From positions 1,674,001-1,738,000 of the forward strand of contig NZ_CP096258.1 of assembly GCF_023205015.1 (NCBI RefSeq): 64,000 bases of DNA, given 5' to 3'. Positions 33,972 through 42,823 of the stretch are shown here, piece after piece. How positions within the stretch are numbered: position 1 is the stretch's first letter; each line of letters begins with the position of its first letter. Made by a program: the position numbers and the translations under genes. The notes under the pieces were generated by a model. The model ran no database searches and had not been told where the DNA came from. It saw only the letters and a list, made by a program, of their open reading frames with translations. The stretch is from Providencia rettgeri. Lineage in GTDB: Bacteria > Pseudomonadota > Gammaproteobacteria > Enterobacterales > Enterobacteriaceae.

Positions 33972-35501
33972 TTAAGCATTTGCTTCATTTTTGTCTGCAT
34001 TTTTAAGCATTTTTCTAACAGGAATTATTAACGCTGCCAATACAATGGCGCAGATAACCAGCGCGATAGAGACGTGAGAGAAGAGCTCAGGCATGGAATC
34101 TAATTGGTCTTTGCGGATGTTACCACCCATGATGCCAGCCGCAAGGTTACCCAATGCACTCGCACAGAACCATAACCCCATCACTTGGCCGCGCATTTTT
34201 TGTGGCGCAAGCAAGGTCATTGTTGCTAACCCGATAGGGCTTAAGCACAGTTCCCCTAATGTCAGTAATAAGATACTGCCAACTAACCAGAAAGGTGAAA
34301 CGCCACTTTGTGTTGCAAGTACTTGGTTTGCCGCTACCATCATGATAGCAAAGCCGCCCGCAGCAAATAAGATGCCAATCACGAACTTGGTCATGCTGCT
34401 TGGGTTCATATTGCGTTTAGCCAGCGAAGGCCAGAACCAGCTAAACACTGGCGCTAACAATATAATAAACAGCGCATTGATGGATTGGAACCAAATGGTT
34501 GGGATTTCAAAACTACCCATTTGACGGTCAGTATAGTCACGAGCAAAGATATTAAATGAAGTGGGCTTTTGCTCAAAGGCTGACCAGAAAAAGGCGGCTG
34601 CAACCAGTAAAATTAAGCAAGCTAGTAATCGAGAACGTTCACTGCTGGTTAAGCCACCAAGGAAGAACATAAATAAGAAATAGATGCCCACACAGGTCGA
34701 GATAACATAAGCAGAGCTTTTCGCGATTATTGAGGCATTAAATGGGATCGTACCATTATCAATCAAGACAACCAGTATGGCTAATAACACCATGGCAAAG
34801 GTCACCCATTTCCCCACGTTTTTGCGCTCAACTGTTGGACGGTTCCAAGTGGAATCAAGGCCAACTTCTTTATCATAGCGACGCATTTGAGGAATGGCGT
34901 AAAAACGGAAGATTAACAGCGCAATTAACATGCCTAAGCCACCCAGGCCAAAACCTAAATGCCAACCATACTTTTCATGAAGTGGACCAATAATTAACGG
35001 GGCAATAAATGACCCCATGTTAATTCCCATATAGAACAGAGAGAAACCGCCATCACGACGTGTATCTTCTTTCTTATACAGGGTTCCTACCATCACGGTA
35101 ATACAGGTTTTAAATAGCCCTGTACCCAATACGATGAGTAATAATCCAACGAAAAAGAAAGTATTTGATAAAAACGCAGACATTGCGATAGACAAATGCC
35201 CAAAAGCAATGATTAATGAGCCATACCAAACAGCGCGACGTTGGCCTAACCAGTTATCGGCTAACCAACCGCCGGGTAATGAGGTGATATAAACCCCGCC
35301 CGCAAAAATACCAACAATAGCGGAAGCTTGCTCAATAGGTAATTCCATCCCGCCTTGTAATAATGCCGCACTCATAAATAGGATAAGTAACGGCCTAACT
35401 CCGTAAAAAGAGAAACGTTCCCACATTTCTGTGAGGAAAAGTGAACTCAATGGGTATGGATGCCCAAAAAAAGTTTTTGTTTTAGTCGCAGAATTATTCA
35501 T
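33972..35501 (-). CDS. POT family peptide:proton symporter
   Basis: The 509-residue protein has the POT signature LTEMWERFSFYGVRPLLILF (ExxERF), FYMGINMGSFIAPLI and many hydrophobic segments, about 12-14 helices. It imports di- and tripeptides with protons. The N-terminal HPYPLSSLFLTEMWERF resembles DtpT-like rather than E. coli DtpA/B proteins, so no symbol is given. I chose the ATG at 35501, which follows GGGAG by seven bases. Confidence 0.85.
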   Translation of the reverse strand: MNNSATKTKTFFGHPYPLSSLFLTEMWERFSFYGVRPLLILFMSAALLQGGMELPIEQASAIVGIFAGGVYITSLPGGWLADNWLGQRRAVWYGSLIIAFGHLSIAMSAFLSNTFFFVGLLLIVLGTGLFKTCITVMVGTLYKKEDTRRDGGFSLFYMGINMGSFIAPLIIGPLHEKYGWHLGFGLGGLGMLIALLIFRFYAIPQMRRYDKEVGLDSTWNRPTVERKNVGKWVTFAMVLLAILVVLIDNGTIPFNASIIAKSSAYVISTCVGIYFLFMFFLGGLTSSERSRLLACLILLVAAAFFWSAFEQKPTSFNIFARDYTDRQMGSFEIPTIWFQSINALFIILLAPVFSWFWPSLAKRNMNPSSMTKFVIGILFAAGGFAIMMVAANQVLATQSGVSPFWLVGSILLLTLGELCLSPIGLATMTLLAPQKMRGQVMGLWFCASALGNLAAGIMGGNIRKDQLDSMPELFSHVSIALVICAIVLAALIIPVRKMLKNADKNEANA

Positions 35502-35884
35502 CTGTGAACTCCCATAAATACTCTCTTGAGAGGTTGTGCATGATATAAAACACCAAGCCGTGCGCTCGAGTGTCAATTGTTATTGATATGTTAACATGAA
35601 TATGTGAAACATATTTTTAACATACATTATTATAGAATCACCCATATACAGAATGAATTTATTGTAAAAGGTGTATTTTTAAGGTGAAAAGTCGATATCA
35701 CTCTCATTTCTCACGATAAGCTAGGGGAAGATACAGGATTTTAGTTGACAATAAAAGAAAGAATTTTGAATCGATTAAGTTGTTTTAAATCAACTAATTA
35801 TACTTATGATATTTGGATTTTAGGCAAGGTGAGACAATAAAGCCTATAAACCATCAGGTTTTTGTATAAAAAATAGCAAGACGT
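35502..35884. other. Non-coding interval with the peptide-transporter promoter region
   Basis: About 380 AT-rich bases between the POT start and the mdtG stop. No gene is supported. The part next to 35501 should hold the POT promoter, and TTTTTTATACAAAAACC-like sequence near 35860 could end mdtG transcription. I see no strong operator. Confidence 0.5.
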
Positions 35885-37111
35885 TTATTGGTCGGTAGGG
35901 GTGGCTCGCAATCCATCAGATTGACGCCGGATGACTAGCCACGAATAGATTAAGTTGAAGAGAACTAATGCTGCAGTGAAAAAGAATACGGCCCTAAAGC
36001 CATAAGTTGCGGCGACAAAAGAACCCATTAATGGTCCTGTCACGTTTCCAACGTCTCGTAATGCTTGGTTATAGCTGAAAATACGTCCGGTTACTTGGTG
36101 GGAAATATTATAGATAATTAACGTTTGCACTGCCGGTAATAAGGCCGCATTTAGGGCTCCAAGCATAAACCGGAGAAAGCCTAACTCCCAATAGCTACTG
36201 ACTAGCCCCATTGGAAATAACACAAAAATAGACGCGCCGAGAACGGCAAGTAACACTTTTTCAGGGCCTATTCGGTCACTGAGTTTACCTAACATGGGCG
36301 CACTGATTAAAGCTGCCACACCAGGAATGGAGGCTATCACACCACTGATAAATGCTAAGTTTTCGAGGGAAACGGATAAGTCACGTACATAAAGCGTGAT
36401 GACAGGGTTGATTGAGCCCATTGCAGCTTGAATAATCATGGTGGTAAAAAAGAGGCTGATGACTAAATTTTTATTACGTAAAGAGGCAAAAACTTGTTTG
36501 CTCGTTAATGCATCTTTGCGCGAAACCGGTGTAAAGCGTTCTCTGACATAAAAAAGTGTGACAAAAAAGCAGATAAACAGCACTGTTGCGGTAATAAAAA
36601 AGACGGGGCGTAAGCCATATTGGTCAGCAAGAAAACCGCCAATGAGTGGGCCAATAAGAGCGCCACTGACCGCACCAGTTGCAAGAACCCCCATAGCCCA
36701 ACCACTTTTTTTCACGGGAACTTGAGTGGCAATCAGCGCGTTAGCATTAGGAACAAAACCGCCCAATAAACCTAATATGGCTCTTAAGGCTAATAATTGC
36801 CAAATATTCTGCGCAAAGCCAATTAACACCATGACAATCGCCATACCTAGCGCGGATCGCAATAGCATTAATTTTCGACCCTTGCGATCGGATAATCGTC
36901 CCCAAAAAGGAGCGGCAATAGCAGAAAATAAGAAAGTGATACTAAAAACGGCGCCAGTCCATAAATTTAGAGAAGCATGGTCTTTGACGCCAAGTTCTTC
37001 AATATAGAGAGGGAGAAAAGGCATGATCAGGCTAAAGGCGGCGCCTGTTAAAAAACAGCCAAACCACACGACGTATAGGTTACGTTTCCAATACTCTGTT
37101 TTTCCCGTCAT
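35885..37111 (-). CDS. mdtG: Multidrug efflux MFS transporter MdtG
   Basis: The 408-residue protein aligns by eye with E. coli MdtG: WFGCFLTGAAFSLIMPFLPLY, DRKGRKLMLLRSALGMAIVMVLIGFAQNIWQ, GGFVPNANALIATQVP and GRIFSYNQALRDVGNVTGPLMGS. It is a 12-helix DHA1-type proton-driven exporter; in E. coli it affects fosfomycin and deoxycholate tolerance. As in E. coli, it lies beside lpxL. Confidence 0.93.
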   Translation of the reverse strand: MTGKTEYWKRNLYVVWFGCFLTGAAFSLIMPFLPLYIEELGVKDHASLNLWTGAVFSITFLFSAIAAPFWGRLSDRKGRKLMLLRSALGMAIVMVLIGFAQNIWQLLALRAILGLLGGFVPNANALIATQVPVKKSGWAMGVLATGAVSGALIGPLIGGFLADQYGLRPVFFITATVLFICFFVTLFYVRERFTPVSRKDALTSKQVFASLRNKNLVISLFFTTMIIQAAMGSINPVITLYVRDLSVSLENLAFISGVIASIPGVAALISAPMLGKLSDRIGPEKVLLAVLGASIFVLFPMGLVSSYWELGFLRFMLGALNAALLPAVQTLIIYNISHQVTGRIFSYNQALRDVGNVTGPLMGSFVAATYGFRAVFFFTAALVLFNLIYSWLVIRRQSDGLRATPTDQ

Positions 37112-37320
37112 AATTTTCTCGTTATATTCAGTTCTACAGCAGTGTTGGCTTCATTCAGCTCTCCAAGTCCCATGTTTATGTATGCTTCTCGGGATATCTT
37201 CATTTTGCCGCCTAGCTGTAGACCCGATTATTTAGGGAAAACAGTATGAAAAACAGCAAGAAAAGCATCATAAAAAACAGTTGAAAAATCACGCCATAAT
37301 TTATCTGATTACGTTAATAA

Positions 37321-38265
37321 TTAATGATGGATTTTGTCTAAATCCCCGTATAGCGAAGGCTCGCCGTCAGGACGTGTTTTAAAACGACGATGTAGCCACA
37401 TATATTGTTCTGGTGCTCTGAGGATCTCTTTTTCGATAATTTGGTTCATCATGGTTGCTGTAGCCACATTATCTTCAATTGGGAAATCATCAATGGCAGG
37501 TTGAATGATTAATTCATAACCTTTACCGTTAGGCAAGCGCCTTGGGGTAAAGGGCACCACTAAAGGAGAAGCAAGACGCAAAATAATTTGTGAACCATTG
37601 GTCGTAGCCGCATTTTCTACAGCAAATAACGGTGCAAATGTACTATTGCGAGGGCCGTAGTCATGATCTGGGGCATACCACAAAATTTCCCCATTTTTTA
37701 AGTCGCGCACCATGCCTTTCATGTCTTTGCGATCCAACATATATTTGTTGGAGCGTAACCGCCCACGGGTTTGTAGCCAATCAAGCAGGTCATTATCATT
37801 GGCGCGATATACACCGATCCCCGGGTTTAACATGCCAAAGGCACGCGCACCAATTTCCAAGGTCAAAAAGTGAACGCCGAGGGCAATAATGCCTCTACCT
37901 GTTTGGCGGGCAGCAGCCGCATTTTCTTCCCCAATGACGTTGACCCAACGACGAACGCGCCAATCAGGCCAAAACCAAGCCATGCCCGTTTCAAATAAGC
38001 CCATCCCAACAGATTCAAAGTTTTTGTCGACACAGCGTTGCCGCTCTTGCTCGCTCATGTCTGGAAAACATAATTGCAAATTGCGCTCTGCGACTTTCAC
38101 TCGCTTTTTCAAAAAGCGCTTGGAAAATAACCCTAAACGCGTTCCCATCCAATAAATGACAGGATAAGGCAATAATACAAGAAGATATAATATGCCAATG
38201 CCTAGCCAAGTTAGCCAGTAACGAGGGTGGAGAAACCGTTTTTGAAATTTTGGAGCTAGTATCAT
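37321..38265 (-). CDS. lpxL: Lipid A lauroyltransferase LpxL
   Basis: The 314-residue protein matches E. coli LpxL: HPRYWLTWLGIGIL, NLQLCFPDMSEQERQRCVDKNFESVGMGLFETGMAWFWPD, the catalytic HFLTLE (H-x4-E motif), DRKDMKGM and APEQYMWLHRRFKTRPDGEPS. It adds a secondary acyl chain to Kdo2-lipid IVA at the inner membrane, with an N-terminal anchor near residues 17-35. It lies upstream of mdtG on the same strand. Confidence 0.93.
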   Translation of the reverse strand: MILAPKFQKRFLHPRYWLTWLGIGILYLLVLLPYPVIYWMGTRLGLFSKRFLKKRVKVAERNLQLCFPDMSEQERQRCVDKNFESVGMGLFETGMAWFWPDWRVRRWVNVIGEENAAAARQTGRGIIALGVHFLTLEIGARAFGMLNPGIGVYRANDNDLLDWLQTRGRLRSNKYMLDRKDMKGMVRDLKNGEILWYAPDHDYGPRNSTFAPLFAVENAATTNGSQIILRLASPLVVPFTPRRLPNGKGYELIIQPAIDDFPIEDNVATATMMNQIIEKEILRAPEQYMWLHRRFKTRPDGEPSLYGDLDKIHH

Positions 38266-38322
38266 TGTTATCCGAATATATTAGTCATAAATTAATAAAA
38301 GGCATGCTTAAACTATATCAAA

Positions 38323-38919
38323 TTATTCGTTTAAAGCGTTAATTGCCTGCATGGTGCTCATTAACTCAGCTAAGTTACGAACTGCCATTTTTTCCATGAC
38401 TCGGGACCGATGAACTTCAACAGTACGCACAGAAACACAGGCCGCCTCAGCAATTTCACGGTTAATTAAGCCTTGCAACACATAACCACAGATATCTTTT
38501 TCGCGAGGAGTGAGTGTTTCATAGCGCTGCTGAATTAAATACCTTTCAGTGGCTTTGGTGGTTTGTGATTGAGCTTGTTTTAATGTTTTGGCAAGCAACT
38601 GGCTATCTATAGGTTTTTGTAGAAAATCGACAGCACCGAGTTTCACTTGTTCCACCGCCATTGGGATATCGCCATGGCCAGACAAAAATATCACGGCTAA
38701 TGTGCTTTGCTGCTCTCTAAGGTATTGGTGAACTTGCCGGCCATCTAACTTTGGCATTCGCATATCCAATAACACCACCCCCTCTTGGTGTAGTGCTGCA
38801 TTTTGGATAAATATTTCACTATCATTCCAAACAGTGACGCTATAGCCCAATGTTTCAAGTAAGAATTGGCAGGCATCCGTTACATCGGGGTCATCATCCA
38901 CGAGATGGATCACTGGCAT
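38323..38919 (-). CDS. ttrR: Tetrathionate response regulator TtrR
   Basis: The 198-residue protein has a receiver domain with acidic pocket DDD (VIHLVDDDPDVTD), phospho-acceptor Asp in LLDMRMPKLDG and Lys in LQKPID. A LuxR/FixJ-type HTH follows (LTPREKDICGYVLQGLINREIAEAACVSVRTVEVHRSRVMEKM). It is activated by TtrS and turns on ttrBCA. I chose the ATG at 38919, preceded by GAGG; the frame is open for 36 more codons upstream. It follows ttrS on the same strand. Confidence 0.9.
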   Translation of the reverse strand: MPVIHLVDDDPDVTDACQFLLETLGYSVTVWNDSEIFIQNAALHQEGVVLLDMRMPKLDGRQVHQYLREQQSTLAVIFLSGHGDIPMAVEQVKLGAVDFLQKPIDSQLLAKTLKQAQSQTTKATERYLIQQRYETLTPREKDICGYVLQGLINREIAEAACVSVRTVEVHRSRVMEKMAVRNLAELMSTMQAINALNE

Positions 38920-39045
38920 ACATATACCTCGTCGTGTAGAGGGTGACAAAATAGGGTGCTTTATATGATGAGCATTGATTATCGTAATGAAGCCATTGTC
39001 ACATATAGTTAATATGAATGTTATCAATTACGTGGCAAAACATGC

Positions 39046-40803
39046 TTAATCCACGATTTTATTGTGATAATTGAAAATAAGAGTCACCATTAAGCCACGC
39101 AACCCATCATCACTCAGGTTGTTTTCGATACGAATATCCCCACCTTGGCTTTGGATCAAACGCTGGCAGATCACCAAACCCAACCCTAAACCTTCTTTTT
39201 TAGTCGTAGCAAATGGCGTGATACCTTGCTCTAATTGCTCGGAAGGCATTCCTCCCGCATTATCCTGCAGAACAAGTAAAAAATGCTGCTGTGAAAAATG
39301 AAACTCAAAACGCAGTAGGGTTGCGCCTGCCTGTAAACTGTTACTGATTAAATTGGAGAGCAATTGCTCAAGTAATGTGTCTGGCAACATCAGGGTGATA
39401 TCAGGGGTTTCAGGTAAAATTAACCTCGAATTGGGGTAGTGCTGGTCTGCGCGCAATAATTGCCAAATATGGTTAATAGCCTGTTTAACTGATTGTGGGC
39501 TTAATGCGACTGCGGGGTCATGGCCCGGTTTACCCGCCCAGAGACGTAAGTTACGAATGATGTCGGCCCCACGTTGAGCTTGGTCGTCGATTTTAGTTAA
39601 TGCGCTAATTAATGGATGGCTTTCAGACTCTTTAGTCAGGCGTAGAATACACCCTTGGGCATAATGGCGGATTGCAGACAGCGGTTGGTTCAATTCATGG
39701 GCAAATCCAGAAGCCATTTCCCCCAAAATATTTAACCGCTGCGCCTTTTGTAAATTAGCTTCTTGCTCTCGTAAGCGGTCATGTGCTTCTTCTAATTGGC
39801 GGCTGCGGCGCCTGACCAAAAAGGCAATCCAAACATGGTTAATACCCAGTAAAACGAAAAATAAGGCGACAAGGCTGATAGTGATTTGGTTTTGAATCGT
39901 CCAACTGACGATATCCTGCCAAATCTGGCGCTGTTGTGGATGTTGGTTAACGTCTCTGAGCAAGGTTTCGACTTGAGTCACCGATGCTGGAGCTCCCCAA
40001 CGCATAGCAGCGTTATCTGTTGATAATAATGTTTTGGTCACTTTGTCGACCAAATTGTCTGGAACTTCGCTTAAGGCGGCAAAAGACCAATTTGGATACA
40101 GTTCTGTGCTAGTTAAACAAGAGAGAGAGCTTGGATGTTGAATTAATGGACGAAATTGTGTTTTATCAATCAACCCTTCGCTATGCATGTTTTCTAATAA
40201 ACAGACAGGAACTATAGCAGCGGATAATGAATCATCACGCAGAGCGTATAATAATGCATCTGCAGGGAAGCCTAAAAATTGCATTTTAAAGTCTTTGGCT
40301 GCGTCGTATCCCATATCCCTTAACACTTTGTAACCTAACAAATAGCCACCAAAAGCATCAGGTGAAATTGCTCCGACTTTTTTGCCTATTAGGTTTTTAA
40401 CGTCTGAAATATCACTATCTTTACGAACTAATATTAAGCTGCCAATAACATTACGCGTTGTGCTGTTGGGCTCCACGTCTGAGCGAAGGGAGAGCAACCA
40501 ACGTAAATGATAGCGGTTATCTAACTGAATAAATTGGGCAGGGTTCGTCAGCAAAAAATCAATCTTACGATTGGAAATCGCCTCTTTCATCTCATCTAAA
40601 TTGAGGGGCTGTAATGTAAAACGCTCCCCAGGAATTGATTCATTGAGTGTATCAATCAAAGGCTGCCAATGAGATTGAGTAGAGCTTGGGCCGCGTAAGG
40701 CTAATACCCCAATAGTCCATTGGGCCGAAATTGCCGGCAAAGACCACGCCAGTAGCATGATTAACAGTATGTGATACAACGGCCTAGACGATTTTTTTAA
40801 CAT
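39046..40803 (-). CDS. ttrS: Tetrathionate sensor kinase TtrS
   Basis: The 585-residue protein has a signal sequence (about 10-27), then a PhnD-like periplasmic binding domain (IGVLALRGPSSTQSHWQPLIDTLN to about residue 300), one membrane helix (about 306-328), a coiled linker, the H-box GFAHELNQPLSAIRHYAQG with phospho-acceptor His369, and N and G boxes (NLISNSLQAGA, DNAGGM, GLGLGLVICQRL). It senses tetrathionate in the periplasm. It is divergent from ttrBCA. Confidence 0.92.
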   Translation of the reverse strand: MLKKSSRPLYHILLIMLLAWSLPAISAQWTIGVLALRGPSSTQSHWQPLIDTLNESIPGERFTLQPLNLDEMKEAISNRKIDFLLTNPAQFIQLDNRYHLRWLLSLRSDVEPNSTTRNVIGSLILVRKDSDISDVKNLIGKKVGAISPDAFGGYLLGYKVLRDMGYDAAKDFKMQFLGFPADALLYALRDDSLSAAIVPVCLLENMHSEGLIDKTQFRPLIQHPSSLSCLTSTELYPNWSFAALSEVPDNLVDKVTKTLLSTDNAAMRWGAPASVTQVETLLRDVNQHPQQRQIWQDIVSWTIQNQITISLVALFFVLLGINHVWIAFLVRRRSRQLEEAHDRLREQEANLQKAQRLNILGEMASGFAHELNQPLSAIRHYAQGCILRLTKESESHPLISALTKIDDQAQRGADIIRNLRLWAGKPGHDPAVALSPQSVKQAINHIWQLLRADQHYPNSRLILPETPDITLMLPDTLLEQLLSNLISNSLQAGATLLRFEFHFSQQHFLLVLQDNAGGMPSEQLEQGITPFATTKKEGLGLGLVICQRLIQSQGGDIRIENNLSDDGLRGLMVTLIFNYHNKIVD

Positions 40804-40817
40804 ATTTGAGTTATTCG

Positions 40818-40831
40818 TTGCGTTAGATCAA
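40818..40831. promoter_or_regulatory. FNR-like box near ttrS
   Basis: TTGCG-N4-ATCAA matches the FNR consensus TTGAT-N4-ATCAA at eight of ten positions. ttrBCA is FNR-dependent in Salmonella. The box is 15 bases from the ttrS start, which is too close for simple activation of ttrS and far from ttrB, so it may be a chance match. Confidence 0.25.
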
Positions 40832-40845
40832 TTTAGCTACGGGTA

Positions 40846-40859
40846 TGTGGTAAACCACA
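40846..40859. promoter_or_regulatory. Palindrome in the ttrS-ttrB intergenic region; candidate TtrR site
   Basis: TGTGGTAAACCACA has perfect six-base arms around AA. It is in the 254-base divergent interval between ttrS and ttrB. TtrR is known to activate ttrBCA, so this is a candidate operator, though its place near ttrS (42 bases from the ttrS start) and its distance from ttrB leave doubt. Confidence 0.4.
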
Positions 40860-41057
40860 ATAGGGCAGTGGCTCCACTCTTCTTACAATGGCACTACAAG
40901 TTCTATCAAGGTAACCCAACGGGTTTAAAGAGAAATAACAATTTCAATGGTTATCTTAACGAGACTGTACCCATTGTCAATAACGCATGTAATACAAATA
41001 ACATATTGATTAATAACTTTTATTTTCGCATTAGCAATGTCAATACTGGAGCCAATT

Positions 41058-41795
41058 ATGGATCTGAGTAAACGAAAATTTCTACAACAAATTGGAGCCG
41101 TAACTGCAGGGGCATCATTAATTCCCATTGCAGAAGCCGGGCTCAATTTTTCCCCAACACGCCGAGAAGGCAACCCAGAAAAACGTTATGGAATGTTGAT
41201 TGATTTGCGCCGCTGTATCGGTTGTCAGTCATGCACAGTAAGCTGCTCGGTTGAAAACCAAACGCCACAAGGTCAATTTAGAACGACAGTGAATCAATAT
41301 CAAGTCGCAGTGAAAGGCGAAGAAGGGTTCACTAATGTGTTGTTACCCCGTTTATGTAACCACTGTGATAACCCGCCTTGTGTTCCGGTGTGTCCAGTTC
41401 AAGCGACTTTCCAGCGGGAGGACGGCATTGTTGTCGTTGATAACGAACGCTGTGTTGGCTGCGCTTACTGTGTGCAAGCCTGTCCATACGATGCGCGTTT
41501 TATCAACCACTCTACCCAAACTGCGGATAAATGCACATTCTGCGCTCATCGCTTAGAAGTAGGCTTATTGCCAGCTTGTGTTGAATCCTGTGTGGGTGGC
41601 GCACGTATTATTGGGGATTTAAAAGACCCTAACAGTACGATCCGTAAAATGCTGACGGAGCACGAGGCTGAAATCAAAGTACTCAAACCGGAAAGTGGCA
41701 CCTTACCACAAGTTTTCTATATTGGTTTAGATGATGCATTCGTGCAGCCGCTGCAAGGCAAAGGGCAGCCCGCATTATGGCAGGAGGTGTTCTGA
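41058..41795 (+). CDS. ttrB: Tetrathionate reductase iron-sulfur subunit TtrB
   Basis: The 245-residue protein has an N-terminal export signal with a Lys-Arg pair (SKRKFLQQIGAVTAGASLIP) and four cysteine clusters: CIGCQSCTVSC, CNHCDNPPCVPVC, CVGCAYCVQACPYDA and CTFCAHRLEVGLLPACVESC. They bind four 4Fe-4S clusters that carry electrons from TtrC to TtrA. The ATG at 41058 follows TGGAG; the frame is open from 41037. Its stop overlaps ttrC (TGATG). Confidence 0.93.
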   Translation: MDLSKRKFLQQIGAVTAGASLIPIAEAGLNFSPTRREGNPEKRYGMLIDLRRCIGCQSCTVSCSVENQTPQGQFRTTVNQYQVAVKGEEGFTNVLLPRLCNHCDNPPCVPVCPVQATFQREDGIVVVDNERCVGCAYCVQACPYDARFINHSTQTADKCTFCAHRLEVGLLPACVESCVGGARIIGDLKDPNSTIRKMLTEHEAEIKVLKPESGTLPQVFYIGLDDAFVQPLQGKGQPALWQEVF

Positions 41796-42823
41796 TGAAT
41801 GGCCAAGTGACTTATATTTCAGAAATTATGGCTCAGCCACAAGAGTTCTTCTGGCTTCCTTGGGCGGTACAATATTTCTTCTTCATTGGAATTGCGTCTT
41901 GCGCGGTACTGTACGCTTGCTATCTTCATTGGAGAAACAAACCTGAAAACAGCCGCTTAGAGATGATTGCTGTATTTATTGCTATCACGATGGGTATCAC
42001 TGCACCGTTAGCATTAACCGCAGATTTACATCAAACCGCAAGGGTATGGCATTTCTACGCACATCCAACAATATGGTCTTGGATGTGGTGGGGTTCTGTG
42101 TTGCTACCATTATTCACCACATTTATTGGTTTATATTTTGTTGCATTAGTGGTGAAACTGATTTGGAAAAAAGAATTCAAAGCAACGCGTTGGGTTGCCT
42201 TGCTAGCCGCACTTTCAGCCATCGGCCTATTGTTATATACCGGCCGTGAAGCTTCAGTGTTAAATGCACGTCCAATTTGGTATAGCTGGTGGATCCCAGT
42301 ATTGATGTTCCTGAGTGCTCTGCAAGTCTTACCTGCTTTGATTAGTCTAGGTGCACGCCGTGAACCTCAATATCAAAACCGCTTAGCTCGCTTCCAAGTG
42401 GTGACATTATTGCTATTCGCTGTGTGTTTTGCGCTATGGCTCTCAGGTGATACCACCTCAGGTATTGCTGTACGCCAACAGTTAGATACTGCAAGCCCTG
42501 GGTGGTGGATGCTGATGGGCGTTTGTGCATTGTGGGTAATCACTTTTGCGATGTCCGTCAGTAATTTAAAAGTGACTCGCTCCATCCCATATATCACTGT
42601 TTTAGCCTTAGTTTCAATGGCTTTTGCTTGGACGTTACGTTGGATTTTCCTGATGGAAGTTCAGGCGGTTCCAAAATATAACATTATCGCCAACCCATAC
42701 CATTTCCCATTGGGAACTGACGGACTACTAGCTATCGTCGGTACATTCGGTTTATGGATTGCGTTAACAATTATTGTTCGTGAAGGTGTTCGCTGGTTTG
42801 CGAGGAGAGTGCAACATGGCTAA
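41795..42823 (+). CDS. ttrC: Tetrathionate reductase membrane subunit TtrC
   Basis: The 342-residue protein has about nine hydrophobic helices and looks like an NrfD/PsrC-type quinol oxidase subunit (TYISEIMAQPQEFFWLPWAVQYFFFIG, PTIWSWMWWGSVLLPLF). It takes electrons from menaquinol and passes them to TtrB. The ATG at 41795 overlaps the ttrB stop and has AGGAGGT upstream. It overlaps ttrA by eight bases. Confidence 0.92.
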   Translation: MNGQVTYISEIMAQPQEFFWLPWAVQYFFFIGIASCAVLYACYLHWRNKPENSRLEMIAVFIAITMGITAPLALTADLHQTARVWHFYAHPTIWSWMWWGSVLLPLFTTFIGLYFVALVVKLIWKKEFKATRWVALLAALSAIGLLLYTGREASVLNARPIWYSWWIPVLMFLSALQVLPALISLGARREPQYQNRLARFQVVTLLLFAVCFALWLSGDTTSGIAVRQQLDTASPGWWMLMGVCALWVITFAMSVSNLKVTRSIPYITVLALVSMAFAWTLRWIFLMEVQAVPKYNIIANPYHFPLGTDGLLAIVGTFGLWIALTIIVREGVRWFARRVQHG

